NCBI GenBank assembly: GCA_900299185.1
Contig: OMIV01000293.1
Location: forward strand, 1 to 64,000
DNA from: Planctomycetaceae bacterium
GTDB taxonomy: Bacteria > Planctomycetota > Planctomycetia > Planctomycetales > Planctomycetaceae
Length of the DNA: 64,000 nucleotides
Direction of reading: 5' to 3'
Shown one piece after another: positions 16,951 to 27,082 of the stretch (position 1 is the stretch's first letter; the number at the start of each line of letters is the position of its first letter). Both the position numbers and the translations under genes were made by a program. The notes beneath the pieces are model-generated. The model worked only from the letters and a program-made list of their open reading frames with translations. It made no database searches and was not told the DNA's origin.

Positions 16951-18279
16951 GTGGCTCAGTTCGAACCAACATTACTCGCTCGCATCCACAAGGCAGATAG
17001 CGCGACACTCGCCAGCTATCGCGCCGATGGTGGCTATCAAGCGCTGCAGAAGGCGCTTGGGATGGCCCCAGTAGATGTCATCAACGAAGTGAAGAACTCT
17101 GGGCTCCGCGGTCGCGGCGGCGCAGGCTTTCCAACTGGGCTCAAATGGACTTTCTTGCCGAAAGACCACCCCGGGCCGATTTATCTCGCAGTGAATGCAG
17201 ATGAGTCCGAACCGGCTACCTTCAACAATCGAATCCTGATGGAAAAGGATCCGCATCAGCTTCTCGAAGGTATCGCCATTGCTTGTCACGCCATTAAGTC
17301 GAACGCAGCTTACATCTACGTCCGTTATGAATATGGTCGCAGTTATCGAGCACTCCAAAGCGCAATCGATGAGTGTTATGCGAATGGGATACTTGGCAAG
17401 AACGTTCTAGGCTCCGATTTATCACTCGATATTCGCTTACACCGAGGCGCTGCGGCATATATCTGCGGTGAAGAAACTGGACTCATCGAAAGCCTTGAGG
17501 GTAAGCGAGCCTGGCCGCGAATTAAGCCACCATTCCCAGCAATTGAAGGACTCTTCCGGAAACCGACGATTGTCAACAACGTCGAAACTTTGTGTTGCGT
17601 CAAGCAGATACTTCAGCGGGGGGGTGAGTGGTTTAAGTCAGTCGGCGTCCCGCCTGACCCGAATAATCCCCGCGATGCCGGAAGCTATGGTCCGAAGCTA
17701 TATTGCATTAGCGGTCACGTAACTAAGCCGTGCTGCGTCGAACTACCGATGGGGATCACCGCACGCCAGTTGATCGACCAGCACGGTGGCGGCGTATGGA
17801 AGGGGCGACAAGCAAAGGCAGTCGTACCGGGCGGCATCAGCATGGGATTTATGTCCGCCGCTGAAATGGATACTCCCCTCGACTTCAACGGCCCTGGCAA
17901 GGTCGGTTGTTTGGGCCTTGGCACAGCTGCCGTCACAGTGATCGACGATCAAACCAGTATGGTTGATGTCCTCTTCAACTGTGCTCGTTTCTTCGCCCAT
18001 GAATCATGTGGACAATGCACTCCTTGCCGCGAAGGCACCGCTTGGATGCACAAAATTCTTAATCGAATTCGTGCCGGACACGGCGAGATCCGCGACCTAG
18101 ATCTCTTAGCTGAAGTGGCCGGTTCGATGGGTATCATTCCTGGAACTACGATCTGCGGATTGTCAGACGGAGCCGCATGGCCGATCAAGAACGCGATCAA
18201 GAAGTTCCGTCCTGAGTTTGAAGAATACATCAAGAGCGGCCGCAAATCGGTTGACCCGATCCCTGCGGGGGCTCACTAG
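16951..18279 (+). CDS. nuoF: NADH-quinone oxidoreductase subunit F (51 kDa)
   Basis: A 442-residue subunit that binds NADH, FMN and the [4Fe-4S] cluster N3, and is the entry point for electrons. The glycine-rich GLRGRGGAGFPTGLKW and NADESEPATFNNR motifs make the nucleotide and flavin site. ESCGQCTPCREGT supplies cluster cysteines. The start is GTG, one base after the nuoE stop. The length is normal. Confidence 0.96.
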   Translation: MAQFEPTLLARIHKADSATLASYRADGGYQALQKALGMAPVDVINEVKNSGLRGRGGAGFPTGLKWTFLPKDHPGPIYLAVNADESEPATFNNRILMEKDPHQLLEGIAIACHAIKSNAAYIYVRYEYGRSYRALQSAIDECYANGILGKNVLGSDLSLDIRLHRGAAAYICGEETGLIESLEGKRAWPRIKPPFPAIEGLFRKPTIVNNVETLCCVKQILQRGGEWFKSVGVPPDPNNPRDAGSYGPKLYCISGHVTKPCCVELPMGITARQLIDQHGGGVWKGRQAKAVVPGGISMGFMSAAEMDTPLDFNGPGKVGCLGLGTAAVTVIDDQTSMVDVLFNCARFFAHESCGQCTPCREGTAWMHKILNRIRAGHGEIRDLDLLAEVAGSMGIIPGTTICGLSDGAAWPIKNAIKKFRPEFEEYIKSGRKSVDPIPAGAH

Positions 18280-18343
18280 CGTGATTTTATACTGTCCTCG
18301 CTTTGAATTGGCGGTTCGACCGCATCGACAATAAAGCAAGCCT

Positions 18344-20008
18344 ATGGCCACAGTTTACGTTAACGACCAACCCGTAACGATCGGCGACAGCGAGCGTCTG
18401 AATTGCATTCAGGCCGCCGCTCGGTCAAAGGTTGATATTCCCCACTATTGCTGGCACCCACAATTGTCGGTCGTCGCCAGTTGCCGCATGTGCCTAGTTG
18501 AAGTCGGCGACAAAAAGCCTGATGGCACAGTTGCCATGCAGCCAAAGGTGGTGCCAGGCTGTCAGACCCCGGTCAAAGATGGGACTGTAATCGTCACGAG
18601 CAGCCAAAAGGTACGAGACGCCCAGAAGGCGACCCTCGAATACCTACTGCTTAATCACCCCCTCGACTGCCCAGTCTGTGACCAAGCTGGTGAATGCGGA
18701 TTGCAGGATTACAGCTACAAATATGGACGTGGCTATAGCCGACTTCAAGAACCTAAGAACATTAAGCCGGATAAAGATCACATCGGCGACCAGATCACGC
18801 TCTTCACCGACCGATGCATAATGTGTACTCGCTGTGTTCGCTTCACGCGCGAGGTTAGTGGCACGGCTGAAATGCAAGTAGTGAGTCGCGGCAGTATTGA
18901 AGAGATCGACATTTTCCCGGGTATTCCTTGTAACAACAAGTTGGCCGGAAATGTTGTAGACCTCTGCCCCGTCGGCGCCCTCTGTAGCAAAGACTTCTTG
19001 TACGAGCAACGCGTTTGGTTCCTGCAGAACACAAAATCTGTCTGCCCGGGATGCAACACGGGTTGTAGTATTAATGTCGACCAAAACAAAGACGTGCTCT
19101 ATCGCCTAAAACCACGTGTAAATGAGCAGGCTCAAGGGCATTTCATGTGCGACGAAGGTCGGTTTGGTTGGAAATACATCCACGCCGAAAATCGTCTGAC
19201 GACTCCCGAGTTACGACAGAACGGTGTCCCGACATCCCGCAATTGGGATGTCGTACTACCAACCCTCCGGAAATCGCTCGAAGAGAAAGTCGCAACTAAT
19301 CCAAAGGGCGTGGCCGCCGTGATTTCACCGTGGGCCACCGTTGAAGAAGCATACTTACTAGCGAGCTTTCTCAAGAGTCTTTCTGCCGACATCACATTAG
19401 CAATCGGGCCGGTAAGGACCGTCGGGGAAGATGATCATTATCCGAAGGACGTCCATGGCCAGCCGGCTTCGAAAGTCCGTTTCACAATTCGAGCGGAAAA
19501 GGCTCCTAACCGAGCTGGTGTCTCAAAGATTCTAGAGCACTTCCAAGGCTCCGTAGTTCCGCATTCCGATGTCATCTCCAAAGCAAAAAGTGGGTCAGTT
19601 GAGACCATATACGTTCTAGGTGGGGACCCTGAGCCCTCTTGGACTAACGACGATATTTCCGCACTCAAGACTGTCAAACTCTTAGTCGCTCAGGACTTGC
19701 TTGCTTCGCACCTCACGCAAGCAGCATCAGTCGTCCTCGCCGGGTCTTCCTTTGCGGAAAAGGATGGCACCTACATCAATCATGCTGGTTTGGCCCAAGG
19801 AATCCGTCGAGCAATCCATGGACCTGATGACGCACGTCCCGACGGACGAATCCTTTGGGATCTCGCAGGCCGGAAGGGGCTGTTTCATGCTGGCAATCTC
19901 CGAAAGGAAATCGCCCAAAAGATCCCGACGTTGTCGTCACTGATTTGCGGTGACATCGGCGATCTTGGTGTAATGACCAATCAACCTGACGGTGTTGCAG
20001 CCACTTAG
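18344..20008 (+). CDS. nuoG: NADH-quinone oxidoreductase subunit G (75 kDa), short form
   Basis: A 554-residue electron-transfer subunit. The N-terminal [2Fe-2S] domain has HYCWHPQLSVVASCRMC, followed by the HX3C-type motif HPLDCPVCDQAGEC and the ferredoxin-like CIMCTRCVRF ... DLCPVGAL. CPGCNTGC followed 27 residues later by another cysteine is the CX2CX3CX27C site of cluster N7, which only some bacteria keep. The molybdopterin-like C-terminal part is shortened against the roughly 900 residues in E. coli but looks intact. Confidence 0.94.
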   Translation: MATVYVNDQPVTIGDSERLNCIQAAARSKVDIPHYCWHPQLSVVASCRMCLVEVGDKKPDGTVAMQPKVVPGCQTPVKDGTVIVTSSQKVRDAQKATLEYLLLNHPLDCPVCDQAGECGLQDYSYKYGRGYSRLQEPKNIKPDKDHIGDQITLFTDRCIMCTRCVRFTREVSGTAEMQVVSRGSIEEIDIFPGIPCNNKLAGNVVDLCPVGALCSKDFLYEQRVWFLQNTKSVCPGCNTGCSINVDQNKDVLYRLKPRVNEQAQGHFMCDEGRFGWKYIHAENRLTTPELRQNGVPTSRNWDVVLPTLRKSLEEKVATNPKGVAAVISPWATVEEAYLLASFLKSLSADITLAIGPVRTVGEDDHYPKDVHGQPASKVRFTIRAEKAPNRAGVSKILEHFQGSVVPHSDVISKAKSGSVETIYVLGGDPEPSWTNDDISALKTVKLLVAQDLLASHLTQAASVVLAGSSFAEKDGTYINHAGLAQGIRRAIHGPDDARPDGRILWDLAGRKGLFHAGNLRKEIAQKIPTLSSLICGDIGDLGVMTNQPDGVAAT

Positions 20009-20104
20009 ACTTTCGAGCCTTGCTAAAATCACTTTATCGAAGACACGAATAGCACAACCTACCCAACGTCCGGTTGAAACAATCAGCGAACCAAACCTGA
20101 TAAT

Positions 20105-21307
20105 ATGATTGAATTAATTACCACACTCATCACCATCGGAGCCGTTCTGGGGGGAACTCTAGGCACTTGCTCGTATCTTATTTACGTCGAACGCAAGCTA
20201 TCAGCGTTTATGCAAGACCGCGTCGGTCCCAATCGAGTTGGCCCATACGGCTTGTTTCAGCCACTGGCTGATGGTCTCAAGTTCCTGCTCAAAGAAGACA
20301 TCATTCCCGATCACGTCAACAAGGTGATGTTTCTCATTGCCCCGACGATCTCGGTCTTCACAACGCTGCTCGCGTTCTCAGTCGTGCCGTTTGGAGACGT
20401 TAATACTTCGTTCAAATGGCAAGATCTCCCAATCATCAGCTCATTTGTGCCGGAGTCTTGGCAGACGGCGGACGTTCTAAGATTCTTGGTCGCTCCAAAC
20501 GTCGACATCGGAATTGTCTTCATATTCGCCATCACGAGCTTAGCAGTGTATGGCATAATCCTCGGTGGATGGGCTTCGAATAATAAGTATTCCGCTCTGG
20601 GATCGTTGCGGGCAAGTGCTCAAGTTGTGAGCTACGAAATCCCGCTCGGTATGTCCGTACTCGGCATTGCGTTGATGGCAGGCACGCTCAACCTGGAGTC
20701 TGTCATGGGCAAGCAGACAAGCAGCATATTTGCATGGAATATCTGGTATCAGCCGCTTGCTTGTTTGATTTTCTTTACTGCGGCTTTGGCGGAATCAAAC
20801 CGGATGCCATTTGACTTGCCGGAGTGCGAGCAGGAGCTCGTCGGTGGATATCACACCGAATACTCAGCGTTGAAGTTCGCTCTGTTCTTCCTGGGCGAAT
20901 ACACACACGTGGTGACTGTGAGTTTCCTGACGGTGATCCTGTTCTTTGGCGGGTGGCACCTGCCATTTATCGCTGAAGCTAATCTTGACGCCAATTCGAC
21001 TTCAATCTTGATGATTCTTGTGAAGCTCGGCGTGCTGATGTTGAAGGTGTTCCTGGTCATCGTCTTTATCATGTTGTTGCGATGGACGATCCCGCGATTT
21101 CGCTTTGACCAACTGATGGGATTGGCTTGGAAGGTGATGATCCCTCTCTCGATGGCAAATGTTGTCGTTGTCATGACTATCAAACAGTTTGGAATCAGCC
21201 AATGGTGGTTGCTACCGATCTCCCTCGCACTCTTCGGTGCAGCTGGAGCAATAGGTGTTGCGACTAAACAGGCTGAGTTAAATCAGCGATCGGTAACCAC
21301 GCACTAA
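20105..21307 (+). CDS. nuoH: NADH-quinone oxidoreductase subunit H
   Basis: A 400-residue membrane subunit with about eight hydrophobic helices, linking the quinone cavity to the proton channels. The diagnostic stretch YVERKLSAFMQDRVGPNRVG is at residues 27-46, with LPECEQELVGGYHTEYS in the conserved cytoplasmic loop with several acidic residues. It lies 96 bases after nuoG. Confidence 0.95.
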   Translation: MIELITTLITIGAVLGGTLGTCSYLIYVERKLSAFMQDRVGPNRVGPYGLFQPLADGLKFLLKEDIIPDHVNKVMFLIAPTISVFTTLLAFSVVPFGDVNTSFKWQDLPIISSFVPESWQTADVLRFLVAPNVDIGIVFIFAITSLAVYGIILGGWASNNKYSALGSLRASAQVVSYEIPLGMSVLGIALMAGTLNLESVMGKQTSSIFAWNIWYQPLACLIFFTAALAESNRMPFDLPECEQELVGGYHTEYSALKFALFFLGEYTHVVTVSFLTVILFFGGWHLPFIAEANLDANSTSILMILVKLGVLMLKVFLVIVFIMLLRWTIPRFRFDQLMGLAWKVMIPLSMANVVVVMTIKQFGISQWWLLPISLALFGAAGAIGVATKQAELNQRSVTTH

Positions 21308-21396
21308 CCATCTTAGAAACGGTAGTGATACAACGCATCCGCTAGCAGAAAACTGGACATCGGGCGTTTACCCGTTTGATCCATTTCGAGGTCCAA

Positions 21397-22038
21397 ATGC
21401 CTATTGAATCTAAAGACGTCGTTTGGGTTGAAGAGCCTACGATCGGCTTTTGGGAAGCCAGCTTCCTTCCTGCCATCGTTGCCGGCCTAAAAACGACCAT
21501 CAGTCACGTTACTAATTACAAATCCGTCACCCAACAGTATCCCGAAGAACAACCCGAACTCCCGTTGCACTATCGAGGACTACATAGGCTCAACAAGGAC
21601 GATCAAGGACGAGTGAAGTGCGTTGCGTGCTTCATGTGTTCGACAGCATGTCCGGCACATTGCATTGATATTGTCGCCCAGGATACCCCGGCCGAATGGT
21701 CGGATCGGGACAAGATGCCAAATACGTTCGTCATCGACGAACTCCGGTGTATCTACTGTGGAATGTGCGAGGAAGCCTGTCCGTGTGATGCCATCGAATT
21801 AACGCATATCTACGACCATACTGGGTTAACTCGCGACGACATGCGTTTCGACAAAGAGAAACTATTGGACGTCTTTGAGAAAACCAAGAACGATCCGAAG
21901 GATCCTGTGCGAACTCATCGTGGTCGTCTAGGCGTAGCATCGGACTTCATTGAGTTACCAACGTTGGCCCCCGCCACCTCAGTGGCTAACAACGACCGTG
22001 CAGCGCAAGCTGTCACAGCCGGTGTGATAAAGAGGTAA
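21397..22038 (+). CDS. nuoI: NADH-quinone oxidoreductase subunit I (23 kDa ferredoxin)
   Basis: A 213-residue subunit with two [4Fe-4S] sites, N6a and N6b, seen as CVACFMCSTACP and CIYCGMCEEACP. It passes electrons toward NuoB. GAGG lies eight bases before the ATG at 21397, which favours it over a TTG at 21376. The C-terminal 40 residues, rich in Ala and Thr, extend beyond the usual core and have no known function. Confidence 0.94.
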   Translation: MPIESKDVVWVEEPTIGFWEASFLPAIVAGLKTTISHVTNYKSVTQQYPEEQPELPLHYRGLHRLNKDDQGRVKCVACFMCSTACPAHCIDIVAQDTPAEWSDRDKMPNTFVIDELRCIYCGMCEEACPCDAIELTHIYDHTGLTRDDMRFDKEKLLDVFEKTKNDPKDPVRTHRGRLGVASDFIELPTLAPATSVANNDRAAQAVTAGVIKR

Positions 22039-22044
22039 TTAAGA

Positions 22045-22776
22045 ATGGGCACTCCGTTACTTGAGATTCTTTTGCCGCTACCGGTGGGCGCCGCAGCCGT
22101 TATCTGGTTGCTCCCATCGGCTCGCCGAAAACCAAAAATAGTTGCAGGGATTCTCGGCGTCATTTCATTGTTTCTACTAGGCCGAGTGACGCACTCATCC
22201 GGAAGCATCGAACGAGACGTGATGTTCGATGTGTTTGCTGCAGTGGCGTTGGTTTCTGGTGCGATGATGGTAACTGATAAGAGCCCCGCTTATTCGGCCT
22301 TATGGTTCGCATTAGTGACGTTGGCCGTGTGTGGCTTATTCTTCCTACAGTCAGCCCCGTTCCTCGCTGCCGCCAGCGTGATTGTCTACGCCGGGGCGAT
22401 CATCGTAACGTTCTTGTTTGTATTAATGCTCGCATCTCAATCTGGCGGCTCGAACTACGACCAGTTTCCAAGTCACGGTGTTTATGCCACGGTCGCAGCA
22501 TTTACTCTCTTGGGAATTATGACCTGCTCAATTCATCGATGGAGCCCCGATACGAAAACTGATGCTATACCGGGGCAACTCCAGACTAAAGCTATGGTTG
22601 GCACGGCTAATCCACTGAGCCGCGCGAACGACACACCAACCGGGTCACTGCATGAGCTCGGCAGATCGTTGTTTGGTGATTATCTCTATGCAGTTGAATT
22701 GGCCGGTACGCTGTTGCTCGTTGCTACAATTGGAGCAATTGGCATAGCACCCCGGAGGTCACAAGGAACGCTATGA
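22045..22776 (+). CDS. nuoJ: NADH-quinone oxidoreductase subunit J
   Basis: A 243-residue membrane subunit with five main helices. The family segment SVIVYAGAIIVTFLFVLMLA contains the pi-bulge region of helix 3. A hydrophilic loop of about 45 residues before the last helix is longer than in many homologues. The last four bases, ATGA, also start nuoK, indicating coupled translation. Confidence 0.92.
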   Translation: MGTPLLEILLPLPVGAAAVIWLLPSARRKPKIVAGILGVISLFLLGRVTHSSGSIERDVMFDVFAAVALVSGAMMVTDKSPAYSALWFALVTLAVCGLFFLQSAPFLAAASVIVYAGAIIVTFLFVLMLASQSGGSNYDQFPSHGVYATVAAFTLLGIMTCSIHRWSPDTKTDAIPGQLQTKAMVGTANPLSRANDTPTGSLHELGRSLFGDYLYAVELAGTLLLVATIGAIGIAPRRSQGTL

Positions 22777-23240
22777 GTCCTGATTACGAACGGTTTCTTG
22801 TCGTGGGAGCAGCTCTCTTCGCACTAGGTGCGATTGGGTTTCTCTCGCGCCGAAATCTTATTTTAATGGTACTGTCCGCAGAAATGATGCTGCACGGGGT
22901 CGGTCTGTCGCTAGTCACTTTTTCGCGGCTTCATCAGAGTCTCGAAGGCCAGGCATTCACGGTCTTCGTGCTAACAGTCGCCGCGTGTGAAGCAGGTTTG
23001 GCGCTATCATTGATTCTCTTGCTTTACCAATCCAAGAAGTCTTTGGATATCAACGTGTGGACCGAAGCTCGGGAAGCGGACTTACCACCACCCGTCGAGG
23101 TTAGTGGAGTGCCTTCCAAGGATGAGCCGCAAGTCTTTCCGAAACTTACACCGGCAGGTTTGCCACCAGATCCATCGCGTTTTAGCTCGCAGCCTACTCG
23201 CGACATCAACGCCTCCCCGAAGAAGGGAGGGCAGTCATGA
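22773..23240 (+). CDS. nuoK: NADH-quinone oxidoreductase subunit K with C-terminal extension
   Basis: A 155-residue subunit. The first 100 residues are a normal three-helix NuoK with the conserved RRNLILMVLSAEMMLHGVGL segment, including the proton-path glutamate, and a second glutamate in AACEAGLALSL. A proline-rich hydrophilic tail of about 55 residues follows, which most NuoK proteins lack. The gene overlaps nuoJ and nuoL by four bases each (ATGA). Confidence 0.93.
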   Translation: MSPDYERFLVVGAALFALGAIGFLSRRNLILMVLSAEMMLHGVGLSLVTFSRLHQSLEGQAFTVFVLTVAACEAGLALSLILLLYQSKKSLDINVWTEAREADLPPPVEVSGVPSKDEPQVFPKLTPAGLPPDPSRFSSQPTRDINASPKKGGQS

Positions 23241-25309
23241 ACTTGATCCCAAACTTAGTAGCTAATGCAGCGACACCGGCGGCAGAAGGATTCCTGACTC
23301 CCGAAGTAGTGCTTACGTTAATACCGGCAGCTCCGCTTTTGGCGGCGGCTGTTATTGCCGTCTTGGGTAAGCCATTACTCAAGGAACGAAGTCACCTGGT
23401 GACAGTCGCGGCGTTTCTGGTCTCCTTTGCGATGTCGCTCGTCCTGATGTTTCAGGACTTACCAGCGGTTGCCACTCAGACCGCACCAGACGTTGTCACA
23501 TCAGCGATCGACCACGACCATCAGCTGACTTACGGTCCAGCGGTTGTTGCACCGATTTTCCAGTGGGTTGATATCGGCAACGTCAATGTCCGCGTCGACC
23601 TTCGAGCCGATGCGATCAGTGCCATGATGCTTGTCATGGTTACTGGAGTGAGCTTGCTCGTAGCGCTCTTCGCCAGTGGCTACATGCACGGAGATCCGGG
23701 ATATCCTCGTTTCTTCGGTGCAGTATCCCTATTCGTGTTTTCCATGACGATGTTGGTGCTGGCACCAAGCTTCCTAATGCTTTTTGTGTTCTGGGAAGCC
23801 GTTGGACTATGCAGCTATCTGTTGATTGGATTCTGGTTCAAGAAGCCAAGTGCTGCTGCTGCTGCCAAGAAAGCCTTCGTTGTTAATCGCATTGGTGACT
23901 TCGGTTTCATTTTAGGAATCTTCCTGATTTGGAAGAACATCGGATCGCTGACCTTTGCAGATGTGTTAGGTCGTCCCGACAAGCTCGAAGCACTGGCAAC
24001 TCAAAGCCCAGAATTGGTGACAGCGATCTGCTTGTTGCTGTTCCTGGGAGCCATGGGCAAGTCCGCTCAGTTCCCGCTACACGTGTGGTTGCCTGACGCG
24101 ATGGAAGGTCCTACCCCTGTCAGCGCGTTGATTCACGCGGCGACGATGGTCACCGCCGGTGTCTACATGGTGGCTCGATGCACGCCACTCTTTGTACTGG
24201 CCCCACAAGCTCAAGTCGTTGTGAGTTCGATCGGCGCGATCACCGCCCTAGTCGCCGCACTTACGGCATTAACACAATACGACTTGAAGCGAGTTATGGC
24301 TTATTCCACCGTCAGCCAACTCGGGTATATGTTTATGGCCCTGGGTGCAGCTGGCGCCGGTAAAGACCACGCCACGTTCGCCGTCACTGCCGCGATGTTT
24401 CATCTTTTCACACACGCCTACTTCAAAGCTTTGCTGTTCCTCGCTTCTGGCAGTGTGATGCACGCCATGGGTGATGTAATTGATATGCGACGCTTCAGCG
24501 GTCTGAAGCACGCACTGCCAATCACCCACTGGACCTTCCTATGCGGCGCCGGAGCATTGGCTGGTCTACCGCTGCTAGCAGGGTTTTGGAGCAAGGACGA
24601 CATCCTAGCCGCCCTTCAAACAGCCGCTGAGCACAGCCCTTACCCACAAGTCTACAAGCTCATTTTCGTGGTCGCCGCAGTGACCGCGCTGCTCACAGCC
24701 TTCTACACCTTCCGAGCCTACTTCCTGACTTTTCATGGACCAGAGAAGTTTCCGGAAGAAGCTGGCCATCATCCGCATGAAGCCACCCCAGTCATGGCGT
24801 GGCCACTACGAATTCTTGCGGTGTGTGCTCTTGGCATCGGGTTATTAGTTGGGCCATTAACGCATTGGTTCCCCGACAACTTGGCACAAACTCCTGGGCT
24901 ACCCCATCACGAAGCGCATGGGATGCACTTTGGGTTGATGGCAATCAGTGCGATTATCGCTCTCGTTGGAGTCGGTGTTGCATTCGCCGTCTACGTCAAA
25001 GGACGCAGTTCAATCGATGGGCTACCTGGCAAGTTTGGACCATTGCACAAGCTGTCGCTCAATAAATTCTATTTCGATGAAATCTTCACCGGCGCCATCG
25101 TGCTGCCGTTGAGAGGTCTTGCGAAGTTGTCTTTCGCCTTTGATCAACTCTTGATTGATCCCATCGTGGATTTGTTCGGAGCCATTCCGCGATGGTTCAG
25201 TTCAATTCCGCGGGTGCTCCATAACGGCCTGGTATCATCGTATGCGATCGTGATGTTTACCGGATTGTTGGTGATCGTGTTGTTCGCGTTGCAGGTGCTG
25301 GCAGGATAG
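23237..25309 (+). CDS. nuoL: NADH-quinone oxidoreductase subunit L, proton-pumping
   Basis: A 690-residue antiporter-like subunit with about 16 helices. Typical motifs are WEAVGLCSYLLIGFW, the long GAMGKSAQFPLHVWLPDAM segment with the channel lysine, ALIHAATMVTAGVYM and the HLFTHAYFKALLFLASG histidine/lysine region. The C-terminal part should contain the lateral helix that spans the membrane arm. Start and stop are well defined; it overlaps nuoK and is four bases before nuoM. Confidence 0.96.
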   Translation: MNLIPNLVANAATPAAEGFLTPEVVLTLIPAAPLLAAAVIAVLGKPLLKERSHLVTVAAFLVSFAMSLVLMFQDLPAVATQTAPDVVTSAIDHDHQLTYGPAVVAPIFQWVDIGNVNVRVDLRADAISAMMLVMVTGVSLLVALFASGYMHGDPGYPRFFGAVSLFVFSMTMLVLAPSFLMLFVFWEAVGLCSYLLIGFWFKKPSAAAAAKKAFVVNRIGDFGFILGIFLIWKNIGSLTFADVLGRPDKLEALATQSPELVTAICLLLFLGAMGKSAQFPLHVWLPDAMEGPTPVSALIHAATMVTAGVYMVARCTPLFVLAPQAQVVVSSIGAITALVAALTALTQYDLKRVMAYSTVSQLGYMFMALGAAGAGKDHATFAVTAAMFHLFTHAYFKALLFLASGSVMHAMGDVIDMRRFSGLKHALPITHWTFLCGAGALAGLPLLAGFWSKDDILAALQTAAEHSPYPQVYKLIFVVAAVTALLTAFYTFRAYFLTFHGPEKFPEEAGHHPHEATPVMAWPLRILAVCALGIGLLVGPLTHWFPDNLAQTPGLPHHEAHGMHFGLMAISAIIALVGVGVAFAVYVKGRSSIDGLPGKFGPLHKLSLNKFYFDEIFTGAIVLPLRGLAKLSFAFDQLLIDPIVDLFGAIPRWFSSIPRVLHNGLVSSYAIVMFTGLLVIVLFALQVLAG

Positions 25310-25313
25310 ATCC

Positions 25314-26993
25314 ATGACCGTCGAGTTATTGCTGCTGTTGGCTTGCCCCGTCGCGACTGCGGTCATCGTGTTGATGTTCCGGTCGAGTTCAGAGCATACC
25401 GTGTCTCGTTGGATCGCCCTTATGGGCGCGATCCTGACATTGCTGCTGTCGCTGAAAGTCGCTGGAGACTTCGGACCTGCTTCAGAAGTGTCACGGTTCA
25501 ACGAAAATTCGAGCCTTGAAGCTCCCGTCAATCCTGTCGTGATCCTAAGACAAGAATGGATGACGTTTGGGAGGAATGACACTGGTAATGTGAGCTTGGA
25601 ATTCTTCCTCGGCTTGGACGGTATCAGCGTCGCCTTGATTTTGCTGACGACTGTCCTGACTGTGTCTGCAGTGTTGGTGTCTTGGGAGTCTGTGAAGGAC
25701 CGAGCTGCCGAGTTCTACGCCTGCGTCCTCTTCTTGGAGGCGGCACTGATCGGCGTCTTTTGTGCGTTTGACCTGCTGCTGTTTTATGTGTTCTTTGAAT
25801 TCACCCTGCTTCCGCTGTTCTTCATTGTCGGTATCTGGGGTGGGCCTCAGCGGAAGTACGCCGCGGTCAAGTTCTTCCTCTACACACTCGCAGGCGGATT
25901 GATCTCGCTGCTCGGAATCGTTGCTCTCGTTCAAAACCTTGGGGGATTGAATCCAGCAATTTTGAACGGCCACTGGTTCTCAATCCCGGACGTTGCGCGC
26001 TTCTTGACTCAGCATCCACTCGACCTGCATCTGCAGTTTTGGCTGTTCTTGGCGATCTCGGCTGGGTTCATGGTCAAAGTCCCGCTGTTTCCATTCCACA
26101 CATGGCTACCGCTCGCCCACGTTGAAGCCCCGACGGCTGGTAGCGTGTTGTTGGCCGGTGTGTTGCTGAAGCTCGGTACGTATGGGTTCTTACGACTCTG
26201 CTTGCCACTCGTCCCAGCAGCATGTCTTGATTACGGCGTGCCACTCATCGCTCTCTTGTCGGTCATCGGCATTGTCTACGGATCTCTGTGTGCCTTGGCT
26301 CAACGCGATATCAAGAAGCTCGTGGCTTATAGCTCTGTCGCTCACTTGGGCTTCTGCATGTTGGGATTGTTCGCCCTGAACGTCGAAGGAATCACGGGCG
26401 GTGTGTTGCAAATGATTAATCACGGTCTTTCAACAGGCGCTTTGTTCTTAATTGTTGGCATGATCTACGAGCGATACCACACTCGGCAGTTGGACGACTT
26501 AGGCGGCTTGGCGAATCGGTTGCCACTCTTCGGCGTCGTAATGGTCTTTGTGGCGATGTCGAGCATTGGTCTGCCGGGTTTGAACGGCTTCGTCGGAGAA
26601 GCCCTCGCTCTCGTGGGAATGTTCAAAGCTCAGCCGATCTACGCGGTAATTGGAGCGACCGGAGTTGTGCTGGGTGCTTGGTACTTGTTGACGATGGTGC
26701 AACACGGTTTCTTCGGCCCATTGCGTGAGCCGAAGCAACACGGACACGGCCATGATCATCATCCCATCACAGACATGACAGCTCGAGAGTTCTGTGCCTT
26801 AGCACCTCTCGCTGCGTTGTGCTTGTGGATTGGTGTTACTCCCCAGCCCACGATTGACCTGATGAGACCAGATATCGAAGCCATCGCCAAGCTCTACGAC
26901 AACGACGGACCGCCACGACCTAAGGGCAAGCAAATCCCAGTTGCTGGAGCAACAGCAGCTGCGAGTTCTGTTGAGCCAACCGAAGACAAATAA
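25314..26993 (+). CDS. nuoM: NADH-quinone oxidoreductase subunit M, proton-pumping
   Basis: A 559-residue antiporter-like membrane subunit. FEFTLLPLFFIVGIWGG contains the conserved glutamate, and VKVPLFPFHTWLPLAHVEAPTAG is the characteristic channel motif with a key lysine. A histidine-rich loop (HGHGHDHH) before the last helix and a Pro/Ala-rich tail are local variations. Four bases separate it from nuoL. Confidence 0.95.
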   Translation: MTVELLLLLACPVATAVIVLMFRSSSEHTVSRWIALMGAILTLLLSLKVAGDFGPASEVSRFNENSSLEAPVNPVVILRQEWMTFGRNDTGNVSLEFFLGLDGISVALILLTTVLTVSAVLVSWESVKDRAAEFYACVLFLEAALIGVFCAFDLLLFYVFFEFTLLPLFFIVGIWGGPQRKYAAVKFFLYTLAGGLISLLGIVALVQNLGGLNPAILNGHWFSIPDVARFLTQHPLDLHLQFWLFLAISAGFMVKVPLFPFHTWLPLAHVEAPTAGSVLLAGVLLKLGTYGFLRLCLPLVPAACLDYGVPLIALLSVIGIVYGSLCALAQRDIKKLVAYSSVAHLGFCMLGLFALNVEGITGGVLQMINHGLSTGALFLIVGMIYERYHTRQLDDLGGLANRLPLFGVVMVFVAMSSIGLPGLNGFVGEALALVGMFKAQPIYAVIGATGVVLGAWYLLTMVQHGFFGPLREPKQHGHGHDHHPITDMTAREFCALAPLAALCLWIGVTPQPTIDLMRPDIEAIAKLYDNDGPPRPKGKQIPVAGATAAASSVEPTEDK

Positions 26994-27082
26994 TTCTTCG
27001 TAATCAACTGCGAGCCCGTAAAAGACGGCAGTAACAATTCACCGTATTACCTTATGAATATGAAGAAACTCGGAGTCTGAAC

